The notes: generated by a model from the letters alone, not told the origin. Positions 27,334 through 37,958 are shown, counted from the stretch's first letter. The stretch: 64,000 nt of DNA from Microcella alkalica (GCF_014595885.1 NZ_JABUKC010000001.1:248001-312000), one strand, 5' to 3'. Program-made: numbers and translations.

Positions 27334-28629
27334 ATGCCCCGCGCACTCGCCGCCCTGGCTCTGCCGCTCGCCGTCGCCGCGCTCGTCGGCTGCACCGCGC
27401 TGGAGCAGACCGCGACGCCGTCGCCGGTGCCCTCGAGCGCCCCGGCCTCGCCGCCGCCGCCCTCGGGCGACGGCGTGCTGCGCATCGGCACGCTCGCGCC
27501 GCTGACCGGCGCGCAGGCCTCGCTCGGTCCCGTGCAGGTCGCCGCGGTCGAGGTCGCGGTGCGGCAGATCGACGCGGCCGGCGGCGTGCTGGGCGCCCCG
27601 GTCGAGGTCGTGCACCGCAACGCCGCCGACGCGTCGAGCCAGCAGGCCGAGGCCGCCTTCGCCGACCTCGTCGAGCGCGGTGTCGACGTCGTGATCGGCC
27701 CCTCCGAGCCGGCGCTGCTCGAGCGGCTCGTGCCCCTCGCCGCCGAGGCGGGCGTCGCGCTGCTCGTGCCCGGTGCGGGCACGGCGGCGGTCGGAGCGCT
27801 CGATGAGACCGGCGTGCTCGTGCGCGTCTCCCCGCCCGCAACCGCGCAGGCCGCTGCCGTGGCGCGCTCCCTCGTGGCCGACGGCGTCGACTCGCTCGCG
27901 GTGCTGACCGGCGCCGACGACGAGGGCGCCGCGATCGTCGCCGCCGTCGAGGCCGCGCTCGAGGGCACCGAGGTCGACGTCGTCGTCCCCGAGCCGCTCG
28001 CCGCCGCGACCGACGTCGACCAGCTCGCGACCGCGCTGCTCGAGCCGGAGCCCGGCGACGGCGAGGAGGCCGCGCCCGACCCGGTCGACGCGGTGCTGCT
28101 CGCTCCCGGCCCCGACGCGCTCGTCGTCGCTCGCGAGGCCGCGGTCGCCCTCGTCGACCCCGGACTCGACGCCGAGGGCGTCTGGGCTCTCGCTCCCGAC
28201 GTGAGCTCGCTCACCGCGATACTCGCCGCCGCTGAACTCGAGGGCGCGAGCGGCGTGCGCCCCGGCGTGCCGGTCGACGACGCCTTCCGCGCGCTCCTGC
28301 GTCAGTCGGATCCGGGCATCGCGACGACGATCTTCGCCGCCGAGGTCGCGGACGCCGTCGCGCTCGTCGCGGTCGCCGCGGAGCTCGCCAGCGACGACGG
28401 CGCCGCCTCCCTGCTGCACTTCCTGCCCGCCGCAGCCGCCGACGGGGTGCCGTGCACGAGCTTCGGCGCGTGCCTCGACGTCATCCAGCAGGATCGCGAC
28501 CCCGATCTCGACGGACGCAGCGGTCTGCTGACGCTGAACGCCGACGGCGATGTGGTGGATGCCCGGCTGCAGCACCTCATCGTGACGAGCACCGGCGAGC
28601 TCGCGCCGGAGGGCTCGCTCGGCGACTGA
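27334..28629 (+). CDS. Periplasmic-binding-protein-like lipoprotein (ABC type, amino-acid-type fold)
   Basis: The 431-residue product has a lipoprotein signal with lipobox LVGC (Cys at about residue 20). A Pro/Ser/Ala-rich linker follows, then a type 1 binding-protein fold starting LRIGTLAPLTGAQASLGPVQVAAVEVAVRQI (given in part). It resembles LivK-like substrate receptors but is more diverged than its neighbour. GGAAGGA precedes the ATG. It may serve the LivHMGF transporter downstream or sense an unrelated ligand. Confidence 0.85.
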   Translation: MPRALAALALPLAVAALVGCTALEQTATPSPVPSSAPASPPPPSGDGVLRIGTLAPLTGAQASLGPVQVAAVEVAVRQIDAAGGVLGAPVEVVHRNAADASSQQAEAAFADLVERGVDVVIGPSEPALLERLVPLAAEAGVALLVPGAGTAAVGALDETGVLVRVSPPATAQAAAVARSLVADGVDSLAVLTGADDEGAAIVAAVEAALEGTEVDVVVPEPLAAATDVDQLATALLEPEPGDGEEAAPDPVDAVLLAPGPDALVVAREAAVALVDPGLDAEGVWALAPDVSSLTAILAAAELEGASGVRPGVPVDDAFRALLRQSDPGIATTIFAAEVADAVALVAVAAELASDDGAASLLHFLPAAAADGVPCTSFGACLDVIQQDRDPDLDGRSGLLTLNADGDVVDARLQHLIVTSTGELAPEGSLGD

Positions 28630-28733
28630 GGCCGCAACGCCCCGTTCCGACGGCACTTCGGATTCGTGCGCCCACGCCGGTCGTGCTCGCCGATTTCCGT
28701 GCCGCGCGGCGATCGTGACGACGTTTCGCGACG

Positions 28734-28761
28734 TTACAGGGCTGTAATCCCAACGTATTGT
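28734..28761 (+). promoter_or_regulatory. Inverted repeat and putative promoter of the second binding-protein gene
   Basis: TTACAG-GG-CTGTAA (28734-28747) is a perfect inverted repeat that overlaps the likely -35. TATTGT (28756-28761) is a good -10. The leader is then about 87 nt and ends in AAGGAG before the ATG. The 225-bp gap from 28630 otherwise shows nothing I can name. Confidence 0.5.
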
Positions 28762-28854
28762 GCGCGCTCCCGCTCTCACCTACCGTGGCAGGACGGCGAT
28801 GGTGCATGCGCACTGTCGTCTTCCTGAACACATTCGAACTACGCAAGGAGCAAC

Positions 28855-30117
28855 ATGGGCGTATTCACCACGGCTTCGGCCGGCCGCTCGCGGTCCCTCA
28901 CGGCGACGCTGAGCGGTCTCTCGCTGCTCGGCGCCAGCGCGCTCATCCTGAGCGGCTGCGCGGCGCCTGCCGCGGAGGAGCCGGAGGAGACCCAGGGTCC
29001 TCGTGAAGACCTGACTCTCACGATCGGCACGATCCTTCCGCAGTCCGGCGCTCTCGCCTTCCTCGGCCCGCCCGAGATCGCGGGCGTCGACCTCGCCGCA
29101 CAGGAGATCAACGACGCCGACCTCGGCATCGAGGTCGAGGTCATCCACCGTGACTCCGGCGACACCACGACCGACACCGCGACCGTCTCGGTCACCGACC
29201 TCCTCTCGCAGGATGTCTCGGCGATCGTCGGCGCCGCCTCCTCGGGCGTGTCGTTCACGGTCATCGACCAGATCACCGGCGCTGGCGTCGTGCACTTCTC
29301 GCCCGCGAACACCTCGCCCGACTTCACCAACTACGAGGACGACGGCCTGTACTGGCGCACCGCCCCGAGCGACCTGCTCCAGGGCGAGGTGCTCGGCAAC
29401 GTCATCGCCGGTGACGGCAAGGAGACCCTCGGCCTCCTCGTCCTCAACGACGCGTACGGCACCGGCCTCGCGGCCGCGCTGACGGAGTCGTTCGAGGCCG
29501 CCGGTGGCGAGGTCGTCGAGGAGCAGCTGTTCAACGAGGGCGACACGAGCTTCGACGCTCAGATCTCCGCGCTGACGGCCGCCAACCCCGACGCGATCGC
29601 GGTCATCACCTTCGACCAGGCCAAGGTCGTCGTCCCGGCGCTCGTCGGTGCCGGCTACCCCGGTGAGAACCTCTACTTCGTCGACGGCAACCTGGCTGAC
29701 TACAGCGCCGACTTCGAGGCTGGCCTCATCGAGGGCGCCAAGGGCACGCTGCCCGGCCCGGCCATCGAGGACGACTTCCGCGAGCGCCTGCTCGAGGTCG
29801 ACCCCGAGCTGACCGACTTCTCGTACGCCGCTGAGTCGTACGACGCCGTCATCCTCATCGCGCTCGCCGCGCTCGCGGCGAACTCGACCGAGGGTGCCGA
29901 CATCGCGTCGTTCCTCCAGGAGGTCTCGGGCGGTTCGGGCGATGGTGAGAAGGCGACCGACTTCGCGTCGGCCGCGCAGATCATCCTCGACGGCGGCACG
30001 GTCGACTTCGACGGTGCGTCGGGCCCGGTCACGTTCGACGAGAACGGCGACCCGACCGAGGCGACGATCGGCATCTACCAGTACGGTGCCGACAACACCT
30101 ACAGCCGCATCAACTAG
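28855..30117 (+). CDS. Branched-chain amino acid-type ABC transporter substrate-binding lipoprotein
   Basis: The 420-residue product has a lipobox LSGC near residue 36. The LivK-type binding domain starts LTIGTILPQSGALAFLGPPE and contains GAASSGVSFTVIDQITGAGVVHFSPANTS (given in part). It likely captures a branched-chain or related amino acid outside the membrane and delivers it to LivHMGF, whose genes converge on it from the minus strand. The ligand cannot be told from sequence. AAGGAG 6 nt upstream fixes the ATG, and a strong terminator follows. Confidence 0.92.
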   Translation: MGVFTTASAGRSRSLTATLSGLSLLGASALILSGCAAPAAEEPEETQGPREDLTLTIGTILPQSGALAFLGPPEIAGVDLAAQEINDADLGIEVEVIHRDSGDTTTDTATVSVTDLLSQDVSAIVGAASSGVSFTVIDQITGAGVVHFSPANTSPDFTNYEDDGLYWRTAPSDLLQGEVLGNVIAGDGKETLGLLVLNDAYGTGLAAALTESFEAAGGEVVEEQLFNEGDTSFDAQISALTAANPDAIAVITFDQAKVVVPALVGAGYPGENLYFVDGNLADYSADFEAGLIEGAKGTLPGPAIEDDFRERLLEVDPELTDFSYAAESYDAVILIALAALAANSTEGADIASFLQEVSGGSGDGEKATDFASAAQIILDGGTVDFDGASGPVTFDENGDPTEATIGIYQYGADNTYSRIN

Positions 30118-30135
30118 CTCCGGCTGATGCGGTGC

Positions 30136-30170
30136 GGAAGGGCCCCGGCGGGAACGCCGGGGCCCTTTCC
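30136..30170 (+). terminator. Terminator of the binding-protein gene
   Basis: A long GC stem GGGCCCCGGCG / CGCCGGGGCCC with flanking GGAA/TTTCC arms and a GGAA loop, 18 bp after the stop codon. Confidence 0.8.
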
Positions 30171-30247
30171 CGTTCGCGGATGCCCGTGGCCCGGTCACCG
30201 GCGCGGCTGCGGCCCGGCGGGCCCGCGCCCCGGAGCCCCGCACGCGG

Positions 30248-30281
30248 AACGGCCCCCGGGACGAGCATCCCGGGGGCCGTT
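30248..30281 (-). terminator. Terminator of the livHMGF operon
   Basis: A perfect 14-bp stem AACGGCCCCCGGGA / TCCCGGGGGCCGTT with a 6-nt loop, 20 bp beyond the livF stop on the minus strand. Confidence 0.8.
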
Positions 30282-30300
30282 CGCGGCGGTCGCGCGGCTG

Positions 30301-31083
30301 CTACTCCTGGCCGAGCGTGCCCAGGTACAGCCCGATGACCTTCGGGTCGTTGAGCAGCTCGCGGCCGGTGCCCTCGTAGGCGTCCTTGCCCTGGTCGAGC
30401 ACGTAGCCGCGGTCGCAGATCTGCAGGCAGCGTCGCGCGTTCTGCTCGACCATGATGGTCGTGACGCCCGCCTTGTTGATCTCGCGCACGCGGATGAACG
30501 CCTCGTCCTGGCGCACGGGCGACAGGCCGGCGCTCGGCTCGTCGAGCAGGATCACCTCGGGGCTCATCATGAGCGCGCGGCTCATCGCCACCATCTGGCG
30601 CTCACCGCCCGAGAGCGAGCCCGCGCGCTGCGGCAGGCGCTTGCCGAGCTCGGGGAAGATGCCGGTGACGAAGTCGAGCCGGTGCTGGAACTCCTTGGGC
30701 TTCAGGAAGATGCCCATCTCGAGGTTCTCGCGGATCGTCAGCGTCGGGAAGACGTTGTTCGTCTGCGGCACGAAGCCGACGCCCTTCGCCACGAGCTTGT
30801 TCGCCTTGAGGTTCGTGATGTCGTCGCCGTAGAGGGTGATCCTGCCCTCGCGCACCTTCACGAGGCCGAAGATCGCCTTCAGAAGCGTCGACTTGCCGGC
30901 GCCGTTCGGGCCGATGATGCCGATGAGCTCACCGGCGTGCGCCTTCAGCGAGCACTGGTTGAGGATGTTGATGCCCGGCAGGTAGCCCGCGGTGACGGTG
31001 TCGACGTGCACGACGACCTCGCGGGTCTCCTTCGCCGAGGCGGCCGCGCCGGCCTCAGTGCTTGGACTCGTCGGCATCGTCAT
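30301..31083 (-). CDS. livF: Branched-chain amino acid ABC transporter ATP-binding protein LivF
   Basis: One of two ATPases of the transporter. The product of about 260 residues has Walker A GPNGAGKSTLLKAI, the LivF-type signature LSGGERQMVAMSRALM, Walker B VILLDEPSAGLSP and the H-loop region with MVEQNARR (Gln-Asn in place of His, usual for LivF). An extended N-terminus of about 25 residues overlaps livG by 29 nt; a second ATG two codons later is equally possible. Confidence 0.93.
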   Translation of the reverse strand: MTMPTSPSTEAGAAASAKETREVVVHVDTVTAGYLPGINILNQCSLKAHAGELIGIIGPNGAGKSTLLKAIFGLVKVREGRITLYGDDITNLKANKLVAKGVGFVPQTNNVFPTLTIRENLEMGIFLKPKEFQHRLDFVTGIFPELGKRLPQRAGSLSGGERQMVAMSRALMMSPEVILLDEPSAGLSPVRQDEAFIRVREINKAGVTTIMVEQNARRCLQICDRGYVLDQGKDAYEGTGRELLNDPKVIGLYLGTLGQE

Positions 31084-31984
31084 CAGCCAGCTCCTTGATC
31101 GCGGTCACCACGCCGGTGTCGGGGTCGCCCAGGTCCTGGTCGTGGTGCGATCCCAGGTAGGCGTCGATCACGGCGGGGTTCGCCATGACCTCGTGCGGGT
31201 CTCCTTCGGCCACGACGCGGCCCTCGGCCATCACGACGACCCAGTCGGCGATGTGCCGCACCATGTGCATGTCGTGCTCGACGAAGAGCACGGTCATGCC
31301 CTCCTTCTTGAGGTCGAGGATGTGGTCGAGCAGCGACTGCGTGAGCGCCGGGTTCACGCCGGCCATCGGCTCGTCGAGCATGACGAGCGTCGGCTGGCTC
31401 ATGAGCGCGCGGGCCATCTCGAGCAGCTTGCGCTGCCCGCCGGAGAGGCTCGCGGCGTAGTCGTCCTTCTTCGCGTCGAGCTTGAAGCGCGTGAGCAGGT
31501 CGATGGCGCGCGCCTCGATCTCCTGCTCCTCCTTGCGCCAGAACCACGGGAACAGCGCGCGCGCGAGGCTCTCGCCGCTCTGGCCCTTGGCGCCGAGCTT
31601 CATGTTGTCGAGCACCGTCAGCAGGCCGAGCGCCTTCGTGAGCTGGAAGGTGCGCACCTGGCCCTTGCGGGCGACGCGGAAGGCCGGCACGCCGGAGATC
31701 GACTGGCCGTCGAAGGTCCAGGTGCCCTCGTTCGGCTTGTCGAACCCGGTGAGCAGGTTGAACAGCGTCGTCTTGCCGGCGCCGTTGGGCCCGATGAGCG
31801 CCGTGATGGCGCCGCGCGGGATCTCCAGGTGCTCGACGTCGACGGCGGTGAGGCCGCCGAACTGCCGCTTGATGCCGTCGGCGACGATGATCGGATCGAC
31901 CTTCTTGACGCCGGGAGCGGGCTCGCCGACGTGCAGGCCGGTGGACTTGACGGGGGCGCCGTTGGCGCCGGCGCTACTTGACAA
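31055..31984 (-). CDS. livG: Branched-chain amino acid ABC transporter ATP-binding protein LivG
   Basis: The second ATPase of the transporter. The 309-residue product has Walker A GPNGAGKTTLFNLLTGF, signature LSGGQRKLLEMARALM, Walker B LVMLDEPMAGVNP and EHDMHMV. The start is a TTG overlapping the end of livM by 11 nt. AAGGAG 7 nt upstream of that TTG decides it, but a GTG about 10 codons in is an alternative. An acidic C-terminal tail, ADDDADESKH, follows the domain. Confidence 0.92.
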   Translation of the reverse strand: MSSSAGANGAPVKSTGLHVGEPAPGVKKVDPIIVADGIKRQFGGLTAVDVEHLEIPRGAITALIGPNGAGKTTLFNLLTGFDKPNEGTWTFDGQSISGVPAFRVARKGQVRTFQLTKALGLLTVLDNMKLGAKGQSGESLARALFPWFWRKEEQEIEARAIDLLTRFKLDAKKDDYAASLSGGQRKLLEMARALMSQPTLVMLDEPMAGVNPALTQSLLDHILDLKKEGMTVLFVEHDMHMVRHIADWVVVMAEGRVVAEGDPHEVMANPAVIDAYLGSHHDQDLGDPDTGVVTAIKELADDDADESKH

Positions 31985-32957
31985 AGGCCAGCTCCTTCTT
32001 GTTGCCGAGGATGCCCTGTGGTCGATAGATCACGATCAGCATGATCGCCACGCCCACGAGGATGAAGCGAAGCTGACCGGCCTGGACGCTCGACATGAAC
32101 GGCAGCCAGCCCGCCTCGACGGCCCGGGCGACGAAGCCCGAGAAGAACGACAGCAGCACCCAGAAGACGACCGAGCCGAGGATGGGCCCGAGCACCGTCG
32201 CGGCGCCGCCGAGCAGCAGGATCGCGTAGATGAAGAAGGTCAGCGACGTCTGGTAGTTCGACGGCACGACCGCGCGCGGCAGGATGAAGATCATGCCGGC
32301 GAGCGAGCCGAAGACGCCGCCGATGATGAGCGACTGCATCTTGTAGAAGTAGACGTTCTTGCCGAGCGCGCGCACAGCATCCTCATCTTCACGGATGCCC
32401 TTGATGACGCGCCCCCACGGGCTCTTCATCAGGCGCCAGGTGATGAGGGCGGCGAGGGCGACGAGGCCCCAGCCGAAGATGCGCACCCACCAGTCGTACT
32501 CGTTGTAGACCCACGGGCCGAAGCCGTAGGTGCCCGCCGGGATGGGGTTGAGGTCCTCGAAGCCGCCCTTGTAGCCCTGCAGGCCGTTCGCCGAGCCCGT
32601 GACGGGCTCGAAGGTGTTCGTGGTGAACAGCAGGCGCAGGATCTCGGCGGCCGCGATCGTCACGATCGCGAGGTAGTCGGCGCGCAGTCGCAGCGTCGGA
32701 ACACCGAGGATGAGCGCGAACACGATCGAGGCGACGATGCCGAACAGCACCGCCCCCCACACCGGCCAGCCGAAGGTGAGCGTGGCGATGGCGTAGCCGT
32801 AGGCGCCGAGCGCCATGAAGCCTGCCTGGCCGAAGTTCAGCAGACCGGTGAATCCGAAGTGCACCGCGAGGCCGAGCGCGGCGAGCGCGTAGGCGGCCGT
32901 CGTCGGGGAGATGATCTCCTGCGCGGCGTTGGAGAAGAGAAGAAGCCAGTCAATCAT
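31974..32957 (-). CDS. livM: Branched-chain amino acid ABC transporter permease LivM
   Basis: The 327-residue membrane protein has about eight to ten helices. It carries the LivM hallmarks HFGFTGLLNFGQAGFMALGAYG and the cytoplasmic EAA-like SPWGRVIKGIREDEDAVRALGKN (both given in part). It pairs with LivH to form the channel. The ATG at 32957 gives the standard MIDWLLLFSNA start. It begins 8 bp after livH ends on the same strand. Confidence 0.93.
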   Translation of the reverse strand: MIDWLLLFSNAAQEIISPTTAAYALAALGLAVHFGFTGLLNFGQAGFMALGAYGYAIATLTFGWPVWGAVLFGIVASIVFALILGVPTLRLRADYLAIVTIAAAEILRLLFTTNTFEPVTGSANGLQGYKGGFEDLNPIPAGTYGFGPWVYNEYDWWVRIFGWGLVALAALITWRLMKSPWGRVIKGIREDEDAVRALGKNVYFYKMQSLIIGGVFGSLAGMIFILPRAVVPSNYQTSLTFFIYAILLLGGAATVLGPILGSVVFWVLLSFFSGFVARAVEAGWLPFMSSVQAGQLRFILVGVAIMLIVIYRPQGILGNKKELAFVK

Positions 32958-32965
32958 GAGCGCTC

Positions 32966-34285
32966 CTAGCCGATCCGCTCGCGACGGCCCAGGATGCCCT
33001 GGGGCCGGATGAGCAGGACGATGATGAGGATGACGAGGGCGCCGACGTACTTCATGTCGGACGGGATCCACAGCGTCGAGATCTCGACGAACATGCCGAC
33101 GACGAGCGAGCCGACCAGGGCGCCGAAGGCGGTGCCGAGACCGCCGAGGGTGACGGCGGCGAACGTGAGCAGCAGGATCTGGAAGCCCATGTCCCAGCTC
33201 ACCCCGGGGCGGAAGTAGGCCCAGAGGATGCCCGACAGGCCGGCGAGCGCGCCCGACATGATCCACACGATGCGGATCACGCGGTCGACGTCGATGCCAC
33301 TCGCGGCGGCGAGGGCCGGGTTGTCGGAGACCGCGCGGGTCGCCTTGCCGATGCGGGTGCCCAGCAGGAAGTAGGCGACGCCCAGCAGAACGACCACGGA
33401 GACCGCCATGCTCGCGACGTCGACCCAGGTCAGCCCGAACAGGCCGACCGAGTTGGTCGTGTCGGTCGCGCCCGGCAGCTGCGAGGTGCCGCCGCCGATG
33501 AAGTACTGGTAGACGTACCGCACGGCGAGCGAGAGGCCGATGCTGACGATCATGAGCGGGATGAGCCCGACGCCGCGTCGCCGCAGCGGCTTCCAGATCG
33601 CCGCGTCGTTCGCCCAGCCGAAGAGCCCGCTGAGCACGAGCGCGATCGGGATCGCGAGCCAGATCGGCACGTCGAGGAAGACGCCGAACAGCAGCGTCAT
33701 GAGGCCGCCGAAGGTGATCATCTCGGCGTGGGCGAAGTTCGACAGGCCCGTCGTTCCGAAGATCAGCGAGAGGCCGATGGCCGCGAGGGCCAGCAGCAGG
33801 CCGAAGTTGAGGCCGTTGAAGACGCGGTCGAGCACCTGGTCGACGTAGCTGACGGTGTTCCGCTCGCCCTCGCCGATGAAGAAGTTGGCGACGGTGCTGC
33901 CGCTCTGACCGACCGTGACCTCGCGCACGTTCGGCGTCTCGTCCTCCTCGTCGATCACGGCGATGCCCTCGGGCAGCGACTCCTCGTCGAGGGTGACGTT
34001 GTAGTCGGCCTTGTCGGGCACGCCGACCGCCCAGCGGCCTTCGGCGTCGGTCTCGACCTCGACCTCGAAGCCGCTGCCGGTGATGACCAGGCGCACGTCC
34101 TCCAGGGGCGCGTCGTCGAGCTCGACGATGCCGAAGATGCGGAAGTCGTACTCGTCGAGCCCGACTTCGTCAGCCGCCGCCGGTGATGCCAGCGAGAGTG
34201 AGAGTGCAGCGAAGACCGTCGCGAACAGGCTCACGACGAGTCGCCGGGCCTTCCGCGCGGGTGGGCTGCTAGCAGCGTGTGCCAC
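32966..34285 (-). CDS. livH: LivH-type permease with exported N-terminal beta domain
   Basis: The C-terminal 290 residues are a normal LivH permease, with LALAAIGLSLIFGTTGLSNFAHAEM (in part) and a final RPQGILGRRERIG. The N-terminal 150 residues are extra. They comprise a signal peptide ending near ASPAAADE (about residue 38) and a roughly 95-residue acidic domain containing FGIVELDDAPLEDVRLVITG and DAEGRWAVGVP, resembling carboxypeptidase-regulatory-like or CnaB beta-sandwich domains. LivH is usually about 290-310 residues. The GTG start follows GGAGG. The domain would lie outside the membrane, where the binding lipoproteins act. Confidence 0.9.
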   Translation of the reverse strand: MAHAASSPPARKARRLVVSLFATVFAALSLSLASPAAADEVGLDEYDFRIFGIVELDDAPLEDVRLVITGSGFEVEVETDAEGRWAVGVPDKADYNVTLDEESLPEGIAVIDEEDETPNVREVTVGQSGSTVANFFIGEGERNTVSYVDQVLDRVFNGLNFGLLLALAAIGLSLIFGTTGLSNFAHAEMITFGGLMTLLFGVFLDVPIWLAIPIALVLSGLFGWANDAAIWKPLRRRGVGLIPLMIVSIGLSLAVRYVYQYFIGGGTSQLPGATDTTNSVGLFGLTWVDVASMAVSVVVLLGVAYFLLGTRIGKATRAVSDNPALAAASGIDVDRVIRIVWIMSGALAGLSGILWAYFRPGVSWDMGFQILLLTFAAVTLGGLGTAFGALVGSLVVGMFVEISTLWIPSDMKYVGALVILIIVLLIRPQGILGRRERIG

Positions 34286-36027
<1,742 letters not shown>

Positions 36028-36058
36028 CCCGCTCGGCGGGGGCCGAGGCCCACGCCGG

Positions 36059-36064
36059 TAGGCT
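36059..36064 (+). promoter_or_regulatory. -10 element of leaderless guaB3 transcript
   Basis: TAGGCT ends 6 nt before the GTG of the GuaB3-family gene. Confidence 0.55.
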
Positions 36065-36070
36065 GAACCC

Positions 36071-37192
36071 GTGACGGACATCGAGATCGGGCGGGCCAAG
36101 CGCGCCCGGAGGGCGTACTCCTTCGACGACATCGCGGTGGTGCCCAGCCGCCGCACGCGCGACCCCGAGGTGGTCTCGCTCGCCTGGGGCATCGACGCGC
36201 TCAAGTTCGAGATCCCCGTCATCGCGGCGCCGATGGACTCGGTCGTGAGCCCCGAGACGGCGATCGCGATCGGGCGGCTCGGTGGTCTCGGCGTGCTCGA
36301 CCTCGAGGGCCTGTGGACCCGCTACGAGGATGCCGCGGCGCAGCTCGCCCGCATCCGCGAGCTCGACGCGGCCGACGCGACCGCCGAGATGCAGCGCATC
36401 TACGCCGAGCCGATCAAGCCCGAGCTCATCAGCGCGCGCCTGGCCGAGATCCGCGCGGCGGGCGTGCCGGTGGCCGCGGCACTGAGCCCCCAGCGCACGC
36501 AGGAGCACCACCAGGCGGTCATCGACGCGGGCGTCGACCTCTTTGTGATCCGCGGCACCACGGTGAGCGCCGAGCACGTGTCGAAGACGAGCGAGCCGCT
36601 CAACCTCAAGAAGTTCATCTACGAGCTCGATGTGCCCGTCATCGTGGGCGGCGCCGCGACCTACACCGCTGCGCTGCACCTCATGCGCACGGGTGCGGCC
36701 GGCGTGCTCGTCGGCTTCGGCGGCGGGGCTGCAAGCACGACGCGCCTGAGCCTGGGCATCCAGGCCCCGATGGCGACCGCGGTGAGCGACGTCGCCGCCG
36801 CGCGACGCGACTACCTCGACGAGTCGGGCGGCCGCTACGTGCACGTGATCGCCGACGGCGGCCTCGGCACGAGTGGCGACATCGTGAAGGCCGTCGCGAT
36901 GGGCGCCGACGCCGTCATGCTCGGCTCGACCCTGGCGCGTGCGCAGGAGGCTCCGGGCGGCGGCTGGCACTGGGGCGCCGAGGCGCACCACCCCGAGCTG
37001 CCGCGCGGCAACCGCGTGCACGTCGGCCAGCTCGCGCCGCTCGAGCAGCTGCTGTTCGGCCCGAGCTCGCACGCCGACGGCCAGGTGAACCTGATGGGTG
37101 CGCTGCGCCGCTCGATGGCGACGACCGGCTACTCCGACCTCAAGGAGTTCCAGCGGGTCGACGTCGTCGTCGCGCCGTACCGGGCCCAGTAG
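36071..37192 (+). CDS. GuaB3 family IMP dehydrogenase-related protein
   Basis: The 373-residue product is an IMPDH/GMP-reductase-family barrel without CBS domains. It shows DDIAVVPSRRTRDPEVVS at the start and HVIADGGLGTSGDIVKAVAMGADAVMLGS (in part). The loop that holds the catalytic Cys in IMPDH reads GFGGGAASTTR, with no Cys. The same loss is typical of actinobacterial GuaB3, whose role is not settled as far as I know. The guaB-guaB3-(SURF1, DUF3817)-guaA order argues for a function in guanine nucleotide metabolism. Confidence 0.92.
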   Translation: MTDIEIGRAKRARRAYSFDDIAVVPSRRTRDPEVVSLAWGIDALKFEIPVIAAPMDSVVSPETAIAIGRLGGLGVLDLEGLWTRYEDAAAQLARIRELDAADATAEMQRIYAEPIKPELISARLAEIRAAGVPVAAALSPQRTQEHHQAVIDAGVDLFVIRGTTVSAEHVSKTSEPLNLKKFIYELDVPVIVGGAATYTAALHLMRTGAAGVLVGFGGGAASTTRLSLGIQAPMATAVSDVAAARRDYLDESGGRYVHVIADGGLGTSGDIVKAVAMGADAVMLGSTLARAQEAPGGGWHWGAEAHHPELPRGNRVHVGQLAPLEQLLFGPSSHADGQVNLMGALRRSMATTGYSDLKEFQRVDVVVAPYRAQ

Positions 37193-37196
37193 CGCC

Positions 37197-37958
37197 GTGT
37201 GGAGGATCGCCCGCCGCCCGAAGTGGATCGCGGCCCTCCTGCTCGCCCTCGCGGTCGCGGCCACGTTCGCCGCGCTCGGGCAGTGGCAGCTCGAGCGCTC
37301 GCTCGAGCAGGCGACGGTGCTCGAGCGCGACACCGAGACGGCCGTGCCGCTCGAGGAGGTCGCCGAGCCACAGGAGGTCATGACCTCCGACGCGAGCGGC
37401 CGCACCGTCACCGTCGAGGGCACCTGGGTCGAGGGCGATGAGGTGATCGTGACGGGCCGCGAGAGCGCGGGGGAGCCGGGCGACTGGGTCGTGCGCCACC
37501 TCGTGACCGACGACGGGGCCAGCCTCGCGGTCGTCGTGGGGTACGTCGCGCCGGGGGCGAGCATCCCCGACCTGCCGCTCGGCGAGGCGAGCCTCACCGG
37601 CCGCTACGTGCCGAGCGAGTCGCCGCAGCAGCAGGATTTCGAGGCCGGCGAGCGCACCGTCATCGCCGTCGCCGAGCTCGTCAACCTGTGGAGCGAGGTC
37701 GGCACCGTCTACTCCGGGTACCTGGCGGCGGCGGATGCTCCCGCCGGGCTCGAGGCGATCGCAGCCCCGCCGCCCGAGGCCGACGTCGAGCTCAACCTGC
37801 TGAACCTCTTCTACGCCCTCGAGTGGGTCATCTTCGGCGGATTCGCCGTGTACCTGTGGTGGCGACTGGTCAAGGACGAGCACGAGAAGGAGCAGGCGGC
37901 GCTCGCCGAGACCGAGGGCCACCCCTCGGCGGCGGAGGGCTCAGGCGCGCCCGCCTAG
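37197..37958 (+). CDS. SURF1 family cytochrome oxidase biogenesis protein
   Basis: SURF1 proteins help assemble haem-copper oxidases. The 253-residue product has one N-terminal helix (WIAALLLALAVAATFAALGQWQLERS, in part), an external beta-rich section, and a C-terminal helix ALEWVIFGGFAVYLWWRLV. A charged tail follows. The GTG lies 4 bp after the guaB3 stop. No oxidase genes are in the window, so the role is from family alone. The stop TAG doubles as the start of the next gene's -10. Confidence 0.88.
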   Translation: MWRIARRPKWIAALLLALAVAATFAALGQWQLERSLEQATVLERDTETAVPLEEVAEPQEVMTSDASGRTVTVEGTWVEGDEVIVTGRESAGEPGDWVVRHLVTDDGASLAVVVGYVAPGASIPDLPLGEASLTGRYVPSESPQQQDFEAGERTVIAVAELVNLWSEVGTVYSGYLAAADAPAGLEAIAAPPPEADVELNLLNLFYALEWVIFGGFAVYLWWRLVKDEHEKEQAALAETEGHPSAAEGSGAPA

